From: Methylohalomonas sp964522485
Lineage (GTDB): Bacteria; Pseudomonadota; Gammaproteobacteria; Methylohalomonadales; Methylohalomonadaceae
Length of the DNA stretch: 16,205 nt
Assembly: GCA_964522485.1 (NCBI GenBank)
Contig: CAZFUS010000058.1
Coordinates: 1-16,205, forward strand
Direction of reading: 5' to 3'
Part shown: positions 1-6,835 of the stretch, piece after piece
Layout of the letters: each line of letters starts with the position of its first letter
Position numbering within the stretch: the first letter of the stretch is position 1
Position numbers and translations under genes: made by a program
The notes under the pieces: generated by a model
Seen by the model: only the letters and a program-made list of their open reading frames with translations
The model's database searches: none
Told to the model about the DNA's origin: nothing

Positions 1-485
1 TTGAGTGGTATACCCGCGCGGCCGAACTCGATTATGTACCCGCTCAGCAGAATCTGGGATTAATCTACTATCTCGGTCAGACAGGCACCCGCGATCTCGA
101 CAAGGCCTATCAATGGTGGCACCGCGCCGCAGAGCAGGGCAATGAACGTGCCCAGTACAATCTGGGATTGATGTATTTTACCGGGAATGGTGTTACCCAG
201 GATTATGAACAGGCTTATGAGTGGTACCGTAAAGCAGCTGAACAGGGACTGCCCAGCGCCCAGAACAGTCTGGGCGCCATGTATCATGACGGCAATGGCG
301 TGGAAAAGGACTGGCTAGAAGCCTATGTCTGGTTCAGTCTGGCACGGGATGCCGGTCTGCAGATGGCGGAACTTAATACCGCGATTGTGGAAACCAAACT
401 TGAACCGGAAGAACTTGAGCGTGCCAGGCTTAAGGCCGAAGAATATGCCGCCAGATACGTCAGGTCAGAAAACGGTGAGCCCTGA
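1..485 (+). CDS. Sel1-repeat (TPR-like) protein, 3' part
   Basis: The reading frame is open from the left edge (first full codon at 3) to TGA at 483-485, so the 5' end lies outside the window. Seen: at least three Sel1-like repeats of about 36 residues with the usual signatures, for example AQQNLGLIYYLG, AQYNLGLMYFTGNGV and AQNSLGAMYHDGNGV, each followed by a D-x-x-(K/Q)-A-Y-x-W-(Y/W/F) helix. The last repeat runs into a charged helical C-terminus (ELERARLKAEEYAARY). Sel1 repeats form alpha-solenoids that mediate protein-protein contacts, often in envelope or signalling assemblies; the partner here is unknown. Any signal peptide would lie in the missing N-terminus. The gene converges on mscS with a 21-bp gap, and no clear intrinsic terminator lies between them. 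Family assignment is firm; role is unknown. Confidence 0.9.
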   Translation, partial: EWYTRAAELDYVPAQQNLGLIYYLGQTGTRDLDKAYQWWHRAAEQGNERAQYNLGLMYFTGNGVTQDYEQAYEWYRKAAEQGLPSAQNSLGAMYHDGNGVEKDWLEAYVWFSLARDAGLQMAELNTAIVETKLEPEELERARLKAEEYAARYVRSENGEP

Positions 486-506
486 CGTATCCGGCGGCTG
501 CCAGCA

Positions 507-1340
507 TCAGGCTGCAGATAACGGCGGTGGCGCCGTCTGATCAGTGTCTTGATACAGATGCATATCGCGTTGCGGGAAGGGGATGGTGATATCTTCTTCG
601 TCGAAACGTTTTTTAAGTGCTTCCGTGAAGTCCCATTTGAAATTCCAGTAATCTTCCGTCTTCGTCCACGGACGTACCCACAGATTTACGCTGCTGTCAC
701 CCAGCTCGCCGAGGACGATCACGGGCGCCGGATCTTTCAGGACCCGTTCATCCCTGGACAGCAGATTCAGAATAATCTTGCGTGCCCTGGCGACATCATC
801 ATCGTAGGCAATTCCAAATACCATATCGACACGTCGTTCTGAGCGGGCTGAGTAATTGACAATCGAAGTACTCGTGATGGTCGAATTGGGCACGGTGACT
901 TCCTTGTTGTCCGGTGTGAGCAGTTTGGTGTGAAAAAGCTGTATGCTTTCCACCGTCCCTGAATCGGTGCCGGCCTCGACGTAATCCCCGATCTTGAAGG
1001 GTCGTAGCGTAATAATGATTACGCCGGCAGCCAGGTTCGACAGTGAGCCCTGTAACGCCAGACCGATAGCAAGGCCGGCGGCACCGAGTACGGCAATGAG
1101 CGAAGTGGTCTGAATCCCCAGTTTCGACAGCGCAGCAATAATCACGAACAGGATCATGAGTATGTACAGAATGGTAGCGAGAAACGCTGCAATCATCGGG
1201 TCGATGTGGCGCTTTTCCATGAACCTGTTGGCCAGATTGCGCAGGAGTTTTGCTGCCCAGAGCCCCGCAAACAGGATAATTACCGCGGCCAGCACACTGA
1301 GTCCGTACGTTAGCAAGTAATACATAATGGTTTCTTGCAT
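507..1340 (-). CDS. mscS: Small-conductance mechanosensitive channel MscS
   Basis: 277 aa, close to the 286 aa of E. coli MscS. Seen: an N-terminal membrane helix (about residues 8-30), a second (about 48-72), and the diagnostic pore helix TM3 with the Gly/Ala packing pattern AVLGAAGLAIGLALQGSL followed by SNLAAG. After it come the beta domain (RPFKIGDYVEAG...GTVESI) and the alpha/beta cytoplasmic cage (VPNSTITS..., GIAYDDD, ITIPFPQRD). Known for the family: a homoheptameric inner-membrane channel that opens under membrane tension and releases solutes on hypo-osmotic shock. The ATG at 1340 is supported by AGGAGA 5-6 bp upstream. A TTGACA hexamer lies further upstream (minus strand, 1385-1380), but its -10 partner is poor. 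It appears monocistronic, downstream of the EamA remnant on the same strand. Confidence 0.95.
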   Translation of the reverse strand: MQETIMYYLLTYGLSVLAAVIILFAGLWAAKLLRNLANRFMEKRHIDPMIAAFLATILYILMILFVIIAALSKLGIQTTSLIAVLGAAGLAIGLALQGSLSNLAAGVIIITLRPFKIGDYVEAGTDSGTVESIQLFHTKLLTPDNKEVTVPNSTITSTSIVNYSARSERRVDMVFGIAYDDDVARARKIILNLLSRDERVLKDPAPVIVLGELGDSSVNLWVRPWTKTEDYWNFKWDFTEALKKRFDEEDITIPFPQRDMHLYQDTDQTAPPPLSAA

Positions 1341-1421
1341 GGTTTCTCCTTAGCCGTTGTTTGTGTCAGATTGAAGCAGTGTCAATAACAACTCGGGTTT
1401 TTGCTGAAACGCGCAACATGT

Positions 1422-2014
1422 TCAGGATCGCCGCACGATCCGATTGGTGATCGCACTGCCGTATTCATACAACAACAGGCCGGAAACCACCAGCCCGGTG
1501 CCGGCGATGACCTGTCCGCTTAACGGCTCGCGATTGAGCAGGTGGCCGATTATCAGCGAACTCACCGGCGTAATGAGAGTAATCAGTGCAGTTCGGGTCG
1601 CTTCCAGATGCCTGAGCACATAATAAAACAGCATAAAGCCTATCACTGAACCGATCACGCCCAGATAGACGATCGCTGCAGCGGCCCGGGCCGGAATCAA
1701 TTCCGGCCAGTGACCATCGGCCAGCAGCCAGGTCAGGTTTGTGCGCACCGAAGAATAAAAGGAGCGGCCGGACACCGGCTGGAGGTGGGCCGGACCGGCC
1801 GCCAGAGCAGGGCGCAGCGGTTAAGTCGGAATAGTGCGCCGTTGACCGGCCATGGACGAGGAGAAACCCATCAGCCGGGTATCCCCGCAAGCAGAAGCAC
1901 GCTCAGGCCGAGCAACAACGCCACTAGCGTCCCGGTGCCGACGGCTGCCAGCAGACAACGGCTGAGAAGTGCAGCGAATGCCGATGAAGGCCGCGGTGAG
2001 GCGGAGAAACCCAT
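1422..2014 (-). pseudogene. Decayed EamA/DMT-family transporter remnant
   Basis: The last ~95 codons, in the frame ending at TGA 1422-1424, read as the second EamA domain of a drug/metabolite transporter: VYLGVIGSVIGFMLFYYVL, then TLITPVSSLIIGHLLNREPL and a final GLVVSGLLLYEYG helix. An intact protein needs about 290 residues and ten helices. Upstream, this frame hits TAA at 1821-1823. Hydrophobic sequence resembling the end of the first EamA domain (LLAAVGTGTLVALLLGLSV, then LLLAGIPG) is in another frame, from ATG 2012-2014 to TGA 1871-1873. The N-terminal helices are missing because pdsO ends at 2018. So the sequence shows a 5' truncation, at least one frameshift and one in-frame stop. Substrate is unknown. 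A sequencing error could explain the frameshift but not the missing N-terminus. Confidence 0.75.
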
Positions 2015-2017
2015 GAT

Positions 2018-2716
2018 TCAAACTGGATCCATCGGATTCAGTTCAATGCTGACGCGGCGATCGAAGATGTAAGCTTCGATATCGCCGGCAACAGCCTGAG
2101 CCTGTGATTGGCCATAGGCTGCAACATGGATGCGTTCGGCGGGCAGTCCGGCCTGCGTCAGGGCCGTGCGCACAGCCTCGGCCCGCCGGCGGCTCAATTC
2201 GCGGTTATAGTCTGCATCACCGCGCCGGTCGGTATGGCCGGACAGATGAACCCGGATATCGGGATAGTCCTGCAGTAATCCGGCCAGCTCTTCGAGCCGG
2301 CCGGACACCGCCGGTTCCATTCGGGCGCTGCCGGTGCGGAAATAAACGGCCATGTGCAAGGCTTCGCGGACCGGTCCGGCCAGTTGCGGTGATTCATTCA
2401 GTTGCACCGTTTGTAATGCCTGTGCTTGCTCGAGTTCGGCTATCTGGTTTTGCAGCGTTTGCAGGCGTGCCGAACGGTCGGCGAGTGACCGTTCGAGTTG
2501 CTGCCGTTCGCGATCACGGTCCGATTCGCGGTTGCCCAGCCAGGCACCACCGATAGCCCCCGTGACGGCGCCGATCGGCCCGCCGATGAAGCCGCCGACC
2601 ACGGCACCGGCACCGAAACCGGCCGTGCCCTTGGGGCTGCCGGACCCGGGTTCGGCCGCGACGGGAGCGGACAGGGTCAGTGTGATCAACAGCGTAAAAA
2701 GCATGCGCTTATACAT
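2018..2716 (-). CDS. pdsO: Sortase-system-associated OmpA-like protein PdsO
   Basis: 232 aa from ATG 2716, chosen because AGGAGA lies ~7 bp upstream and a clean signal peptide follows (MYKRMLFTLLITLTLSAPVA, cleavage near 21/22). Order of parts: signal peptide; glycine-zipper segment about 33-61 (GAGAVVGGFIGGPIGAVTGA) able to insert in or pack against a membrane; charged coiled coil about 65-102; OmpA C-terminal domain about 120-227. The peptidoglycan-binding motif is intact (SGHTDRRGDADYN...SRRRAEAV, with Asp163 and Arg178 as likely diaminopimelate ligands). This architecture, divergently beside a matching regulator/kinase pair, fits PdsO of the proteobacterial dedicated sortase system. Its precise role in that system is not established. 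The gene abuts the EamA remnant downstream. It could be a generic glycine-zipper OmpA lipoprotein relative, but there is no lipobox and the neighbours favour PdsO. Confidence 0.8.
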   Translation of the reverse strand: MYKRMLFTLLITLTLSAPVAAEPGSGSPKGTAGFGAGAVVGGFIGGPIGAVTGAIGGAWLGNRESDRDRERQQLERSLADRSARLQTLQNQIAELEQAQALQTVQLNESPQLAGPVREALHMAVYFRTGSARMEPAVSGRLEELAGLLQDYPDIRVHLSGHTDRRGDADYNRELSRRRAEAVRTALTQAGLPAERIHVAAYGQSQAQAVAGDIEAYIFDRRVSIELNPMDPV

Positions 2717-2813
2717 CGTGTGTCTCCTGTGGGTTAATGGCTTCGCTGAATTTATTAAAGCGCAGCCGGGCGGCGCCGGGCGGGCCGGATACAGGCGATC
2801 TGATGAAGAAATG

Positions 2814-2829
2814 TGGCAAAAAAATGGCA
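2814..2829 (+). promoter_or_regulatory. Possible sigma-54-like element upstream of pdsR
   Basis: TGGCAA, five bases, then TGGCA gives GG and GC exactly 12 bp apart, the -24/-12 spacing of RpoN promoters, 75 bp before the pdsR start. It differs from the consensus (TGGCAC-N5-TTGCW) at two conserved positions. A competing sigma-70-like pair (TTGGCG 2845-2850, 16 bp, TAAAGT 2867-2872) lies closer to the gene. Only one of them, or neither, may be used. Confidence 0.25.
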
Positions 2830-2903
2830 TTTGCTCTGCTGGTCTTGGCGGCGGCGGCCAGACAGGTAAAGTAAGCACGGGTGATTGTAGAGGGACATGC
2901 CAA

Positions 2904-3593
2904 GTGGCCAAACACATCGTGATTGTCGAAGATGAGCCCGTGATCCGCGAGAACTACCTCGCCGCACTGAAACGTCAGGGCTACGAAGTACGCGGTTTCG
3001 GCGATCGCCTGGCCGCGCTCCAGGCCATGGCCGCGCGGCTCCCGGATCTGGTGATCATTGATATCGGCCTGGGGGCCGAGCAGGAAGGCGGCTTCGATTT
3101 GTGCCGCGAGCTGCGCGCGCGTTCAGCGGCGCTGCCGATCATTTTTCTGACCGCCCGCAATTCGGATCTGGACGCTGTCTCGGGTCTGCGGCTGGGCGCC
3201 GATGATTACCTCACCAAGGATATTACCCTGCCGCAATTACTGGCCCGTATTGCGGCACTGTTCCGGCGGGTTGAGGCGTTGCGGCAGGCGGCGGATCAGC
3301 GCGATATCGTGACCAGTGGCGACTTGCGGATTGACCGCAGCTGTATGATTGCCGACTGGCGCGACCGGCGGCTGGATCTGACGCTGACTGAATTCTGGAT
3401 TGTGTACTCGCTGGCCCGTCAGCCGGGCCATGTCAAAAGCCGCGACCAGCTGATGCAGGATGCCGAATTGTATGTCGATGATGGTACCGTCACCTCGCAC
3501 ATCAAGCGTATCCGGCGCAAGTTCTGTGCGGCGGATACCGGTTTCGACCGTATCGAGACGGTCTACGGTCTGGGCTATCGCTGGAAAGCCTGA
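2904..3593 (+). CDS. pdsR: Response regulator PdsR, OmpR/PhoB family
   Basis: 229 aa from a GTG start at 2904. It is preceded by AGAGGGA at 8-bp spacing, and the receiver domain begins straight after it; the frame stays open upstream but encodes nothing receiver-like there. Receiver domain about 4-120: acidic pocket Glu9/Asp10, phospho-acceptor Asp53 (LVIIDIGLG), Thr83 and Lys105 (YLTKD). The C-terminal winged helix (about 130-229) carries the usual HIKRIRRKF recognition helix and YGLGYRW hairpin. Known for the family: phosphorylation on the aspartate drives dimerisation and DNA binding. The partner is surely the kinase gene starting 9 bp downstream. Length and neighbours fit the dedicated sortase-system response regulator; the targets are not visible here. 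A plausible one is the pdsO-pdsR intergenic region itself. Confidence 0.85.
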   Translation: MAKHIVIVEDEPVIRENYLAALKRQGYEVRGFGDRLAALQAMAARLPDLVIIDIGLGAEQEGGFDLCRELRARSAALPIIFLTARNSDLDAVSGLRLGADDYLTKDITLPQLLARIAALFRRVEALRQAADQRDIVTSGDLRIDRSCMIADWRDRRLDLTLTEFWIVYSLARQPGHVKSRDQLMQDAELYVDDGTVTSHIKRIRRKFCAADTGFDRIETVYGLGYRWKA

Positions 3594-3602
3594 ACGCGGA
3601 TC

Positions 3603-5690
3603 ATGACCCGCTCCAGTAGCCGTCCGTTTCGTTTCAGCCTGCGTGTCAAATTGCTGCTGCTGTCTGTGGCCGTCCTCAGTCTGCCGTTCGTCGGGCTTGA
3701 GTATCTGCGAGAGATGGAGCGCTATCTGCGTGAGACACTGGAATCCTCACTGACCGAAAGTGCGCAGGCGATTGCCGGCTCCTTGCATGAACGGCCGGAT
3801 CTCATGCCTGAGTCAAGTGCGACGGTGCCGGCGCTGTATATCCATCGTCTGCGCCAGCCGGTTCAGCTCGATGGTTACAGCGAAGACTGGCAGGACTTTC
3901 TGGAATGGTCGGAACGTTACAGTACAGCCGGTGGCTCGTCATTGTCTTACCGGCTGATACTGGCACGCGATGATTACTCACTGTATGCGCTGCTTCGAGT
4001 CGATGATGATCGGGTGGTGTATCAGCGACCGGGCAGCGGCGACAACCGTGACGGCGATCATATTCAACTAACCGTCATGCATCGCGACGGTACGCTTCAG
4101 CAGTTATATTTCGCGCCGCTGGGGCCCGGCAGCCTGCGGCCGTTCGAGGTTTATACCGAGCGTGATGATTATGACTTTGCATTCGAACGACAGCGTTACG
4201 TCACCCATATCGCTGCTGAGTGGCAACCACATGAACACGGCTATACGCTGGAGATGCGTCTGCCGCGCGGCTTTTACCAGCACCTGGGATTCACGGTTCA
4301 CGACATGGATGATGGGAGTACACGAACGCTGGCGCATAGTGTCGGAACGGCGGGGGGCAGGACCGTGCAACAGCCCAATCCGCTGTTGACTTCCTCGCCG
4401 GCGATCGAGCAACTCGTCGACTATCAATCCCGGGAAGCCGGCCGCAGGGTGTGGGTGCTCAACGATCATGGTCAGGTACTGGCCAGCAGCGGCGATCTGC
4501 GCCGTGATCTGGACCATAGCGGCGGGCGCTTTTTCTACAATCTGATCCTGCCGCCACCGGCACGTTATTTCACGGATGACCTTGCCGGCGCTTCGCGACT
4601 GCAGGGCAACGAAGTCCAGGCCGCGCTGGCCGGCAAGGTCGAGACCCGCTGGCGCGGGTCGCCGGACGGCCGGGCGGTGATCGCTTCGGCGGCGGCGCCG
4701 GTGCGGGTCGACAATGGTGTCCGCGGCGCGGTGGTTGTCGAGGAAAGCACACATCAGATCCAGATGCTGAAACGGGCGGCGCTGGCGAATCTGGTCAATA
4801 AAACCCTGCTCACCTATGGAGTGGTCACCCTGCTGCTGCTGGTATTCGCCACCCGTCTGTCGCTGCGTCTGCGACAGCTGAGCCGGGCGGCCGAGGCGGC
4901 CATTGACGAACACGGCCGTGTGATCGGTACGCTGCAGCCGAGCAGCGTCAGCGATGAGATCGGTGATCTGTCGCGCGGTTACGCTGCCATGCTGGAACGC
5001 CTGCGTCACTACAACGATTATCTGGAAAATCTGGCCGGACGCCTGACGCATGAACTGCGCACGCCACTGACGGTAGTGCAGTCATCGCTGGATAATCTCG
5101 ACGGCAGCAGTGCACAGGAACGAGAGGTGTTTGTCGAGCGGGCACGCGAGGGACTGCGTCGTCTTAATATGCTGGTCACCCGCTTGAGCGAGGCCGCACG
5201 GCTCGAACAGGCATTGCAGGTTGCGGACCGTAAAAACCTCGATCTCGGCCGGCTGGTCGGTGAATGCGTCGAAGGCTATCGTGTCGCCTATCCACAGCGC
5301 GAGTTTGTATTTCATGCACCGGCGCATGCAGTCACAGTGCATGTCGCGCCGGATTTAATAGCCCAGTTATTGGATAAACTGATCAGCAATGCCGATGATT
5401 TCGCCATCCCGGGTTCACCAATCACGCTGGTATTGAATGAAACTCAGCATGCAGTCGAGTTAACCGTCGACAATAGCGGGCCACTGTTGCCAGAGGAACT
5501 CCGCGAACAGATGTTTGATTCCATGGTCAGTCAGCGCAGTGGTGAACACAAGCAAGAACCGCACCTGGGCATGGGATTGTATCTGGCCCGACTCATCGCC
5601 GATTTTCATCGGGGCCGGCTTCAGGCCGGAAATCTCGGTGATGGAAGTGGTGTGCGCATGACGCTGATTCTGCCGAAGCCGCAGGCTTGA
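3603..5690 (+). CDS. pdsS: Dedicated sortase-system sensor histidine kinase PdsS
   Basis: 695 aa. TM1 about 12-33. The large periplasmic sensor (about 34-395) includes a CBM9/DOMON-like beta domain around 80-245 (LDGYSEDW..., NRDGDHIQL) and a second alpha/beta segment. TM2 is about 398-420, followed by a HAMP-like linker. HisKA has phospho-acceptor His483 (LTHELRTPLT). HATPase_c has N-box Asn596, G1 box VDNSG (Asp623) and G2 box HLGMGLYL (654-661). The unusually long, carbohydrate-binding-like sensor and ~700-aa size are the mark of the proteobacterial dedicated sortase histidine kinase family, rather than a generic EnvZ-type kinase. It should autophosphorylate on His483 and pass phosphate to PdsR Asp53. 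The SD before ATG 3603 is weak, consistent with coupling to pdsR nine bases upstream. No sortase or target gene follows; the next gene is on the other strand. Confidence 0.88.
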   Translation: MTRSSSRPFRFSLRVKLLLLSVAVLSLPFVGLEYLREMERYLRETLESSLTESAQAIAGSLHERPDLMPESSATVPALYIHRLRQPVQLDGYSEDWQDFLEWSERYSTAGGSSLSYRLILARDDYSLYALLRVDDDRVVYQRPGSGDNRDGDHIQLTVMHRDGTLQQLYFAPLGPGSLRPFEVYTERDDYDFAFERQRYVTHIAAEWQPHEHGYTLEMRLPRGFYQHLGFTVHDMDDGSTRTLAHSVGTAGGRTVQQPNPLLTSSPAIEQLVDYQSREAGRRVWVLNDHGQVLASSGDLRRDLDHSGGRFFYNLILPPPARYFTDDLAGASRLQGNEVQAALAGKVETRWRGSPDGRAVIASAAAPVRVDNGVRGAVVVEESTHQIQMLKRAALANLVNKTLLTYGVVTLLLLVFATRLSLRLRQLSRAAEAAIDEHGRVIGTLQPSSVSDEIGDLSRGYAAMLERLRHYNDYLENLAGRLTHELRTPLTVVQSSLDNLDGSSAQEREVFVERAREGLRRLNMLVTRLSEAARLEQALQVADRKNLDLGRLVGECVEGYRVAYPQREFVFHAPAHAVTVHVAPDLIAQLLDKLISNADDFAIPGSPITLVLNETQHAVELTVDNSGPLLPEELREQMFDSMVSQRSGEHKQEPHLGMGLYLARLIADFHRGRLQAGNLGDGSGVRMTLILPKPQA

Positions 5691-5892
5691 TGGCGACGTA
5701 TCATTGATACGACGAACAGATCAGTTGTGTACTGTCGGCGCCGGATACGTCGAAAATAAGCGTGGGATTTGATTCAAAAACGCGATCCCGATAAGGCTGT
5801 AACAGCTAATAAATGCATGGCGCGTGTCTTGTAGTGTGTTGTTACGTTGAATCAACCAGTGTGTTACGGGCTGATTCAGATTATTGAGGGTT

Positions 5893-5925
5893 AATTCTCG
5901 ATTAATTGAGGATTAATCGAGAATT
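5893..5925. repeat. 14-bp perfect inverted repeat at the pdsS/ldh convergence
   Basis: Arms AATTCTCGATTAAT (5893-5906) and ATTAATCGAGAATT (5912-5925) are perfectly complementary around a 5-base loop. The right arm contains the last codons and TAA stop of the minus-strand dehydrogenase. Neither strand has a U tract after the stem, so it is not a textbook intrinsic terminator. It could act as a bidirectional 3'-end stabiliser or a terminator aided by Rho. Confidence 0.6.
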
Positions 5926-6821
5926 TCATGGATCGTTTTATGCAATGCCTCGGCGGCTTCCCGGAAGGCAGCCTGTTCTTCGGCGTTAAGTGATGGCCGG
6001 AGTCGACGGGTAATGCCGCTACGACCGATGACCACCGGTATACTGAGGCAGACGTCATGCACGTCCAGCCAGCCGTCGATCAGTGTGCTGACCGGCATGG
6101 TGCGCCGGGTGTCATGCACAATGGCTTCGATGATGATTGCAGCGGCCATGGCGATAGCATAGTTGGTATGTCCCTTGGCGCGCAGTACGTCGTGTCCGGC
6201 TTCGACGGCGGCGCGGAACATCCGGCGGCGTTCTTCATTGTCCTCGATGCGCTCGCCGCCGACCTGTGCCTGACTCAGTGCCGGGAACTGATGCGGACCA
6301 TGCTCGCCGAGGATGTAAGCGCGCAGATCGTCCGGATGGATACCCAGTTCGTCGGAAAGCATCTCGCGGAAACGGGCCGAATCGATAAAAGTACCGGTGC
6401 CGATCACCCGTTCCGACGGAAAGCCTGACAGCTTGATGGCGAGATAGGTCATGACATCGACCGGATTGGTCAGGATAACCAGGATGGCTTCCGGACTGGC
6501 GTGTGCCAGCGCCGGGATCAGTGTATTGAACAATTCGGCGTTGCCCGGTCCCAGGGCCGTACGATCGTGACTGTCGGCTTCGCGCGGGACTGACACGCAC
6601 AGAGCGATAATGTCGGAATCGGCGCTGTCGGCAATAGTACCGGCATGCACTTCCATCTGTCGATCGACCAGCGCCACGGCATGTCGCAGATCGTGAGCCT
6701 CGCCAACAGCCACCTGATGGCGCCGGTTGATCAGCATCAGTTCATCACACAAGCCGCGCATGGCCAGTGTATAGCTCAGGGTCGATCCTACCCGGCCGAT
6801 GCCGACCACCGATATTTTCAT
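5913..6821 (-). CDS. Lactate/malate dehydrogenase family protein
   Basis: 302 aa, normal length for the L-LDH/MDH superfamily. Seen: N-terminal Rossmann motif GIGRVGSTL (residues 7-15), mobile-loop arginines Arg80 and Arg87, substrate-site TNPVDV (Asn119), the Asp147/Arg150 pair (FIDSARFR) and catalytic His174 in LGEHGPHQF. The reaction is reversible reduction of a 2-oxo acid (pyruvate or oxaloacetate) by a nicotinamide cofactor in the cytoplasm. Which acid is unclear: the loop has VPR like malate dehydrogenases, but with one extra residue before Arg87. Oddities: the cofactor-selecting aspartate after beta-2 is Asn32 followed by two arginines, suggesting NADP(H), and the usual GEHGDS is GEHGPH. 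The ATG at 6821 has GGGGA upstream. It sits 14 bp after ald on the same strand, so the two are probably co-transcribed. Alternative reading: a family branch with some other 2-oxo acid substrate. Confidence 0.85.
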   Translation of the reverse strand: MKISVVGIGRVGSTLSYTLAMRGLCDELMLINRRHQVAVGEAHDLRHAVALVDRQMEVHAGTIADSADSDIIALCVSVPREADSHDRTALGPGNAELFNTLIPALAHASPEAILVILTNPVDVMTYLAIKLSGFPSERVIGTGTFIDSARFREMLSDELGIHPDDLRAYILGEHGPHQFPALSQAQVGGERIEDNEERRRMFRAAVEAGHDVLRAKGHTNYAIAMAAAIIIEAIVHDTRRTMPVSTLIDGWLDVHDVCLSIPVVIGRSGITRRLRPSLNAEEQAAFREAAEALHKTIHEILD

Positions 6822-6835
6822 GGAGTTTCCCCGGT

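Noticed and set aside
2352..2903. Open frame extending pdsR upstream by ~180 codons
   Set aside because: It runs antisense through pdsO, encodes nothing receiver-like, and a GTG with SD at 2904 starts exactly at the receiver domain.
2717..2917. Upstream extension of pdsO to 2917
   Set aside because: The added 67 residues are Pro/Arg-rich and would overlap the pdsR start. The ATG at 2716 has a good SD and begins a proper signal peptide.
4104..5051. Minus-strand open frame of 315 codons inside pdsS
   Set aside because: No family resemblance; it lies wholly inside a kinase gene with all catalytic boxes intact.
5694..5752. Inverted repeat CGACGTATC ... GATACGTCG after pdsS as a terminator
   Set aside because: The arms are 41 bases apart, a nested CGTATC-ATT-GATACG competes for the left arm, and no T tract follows.
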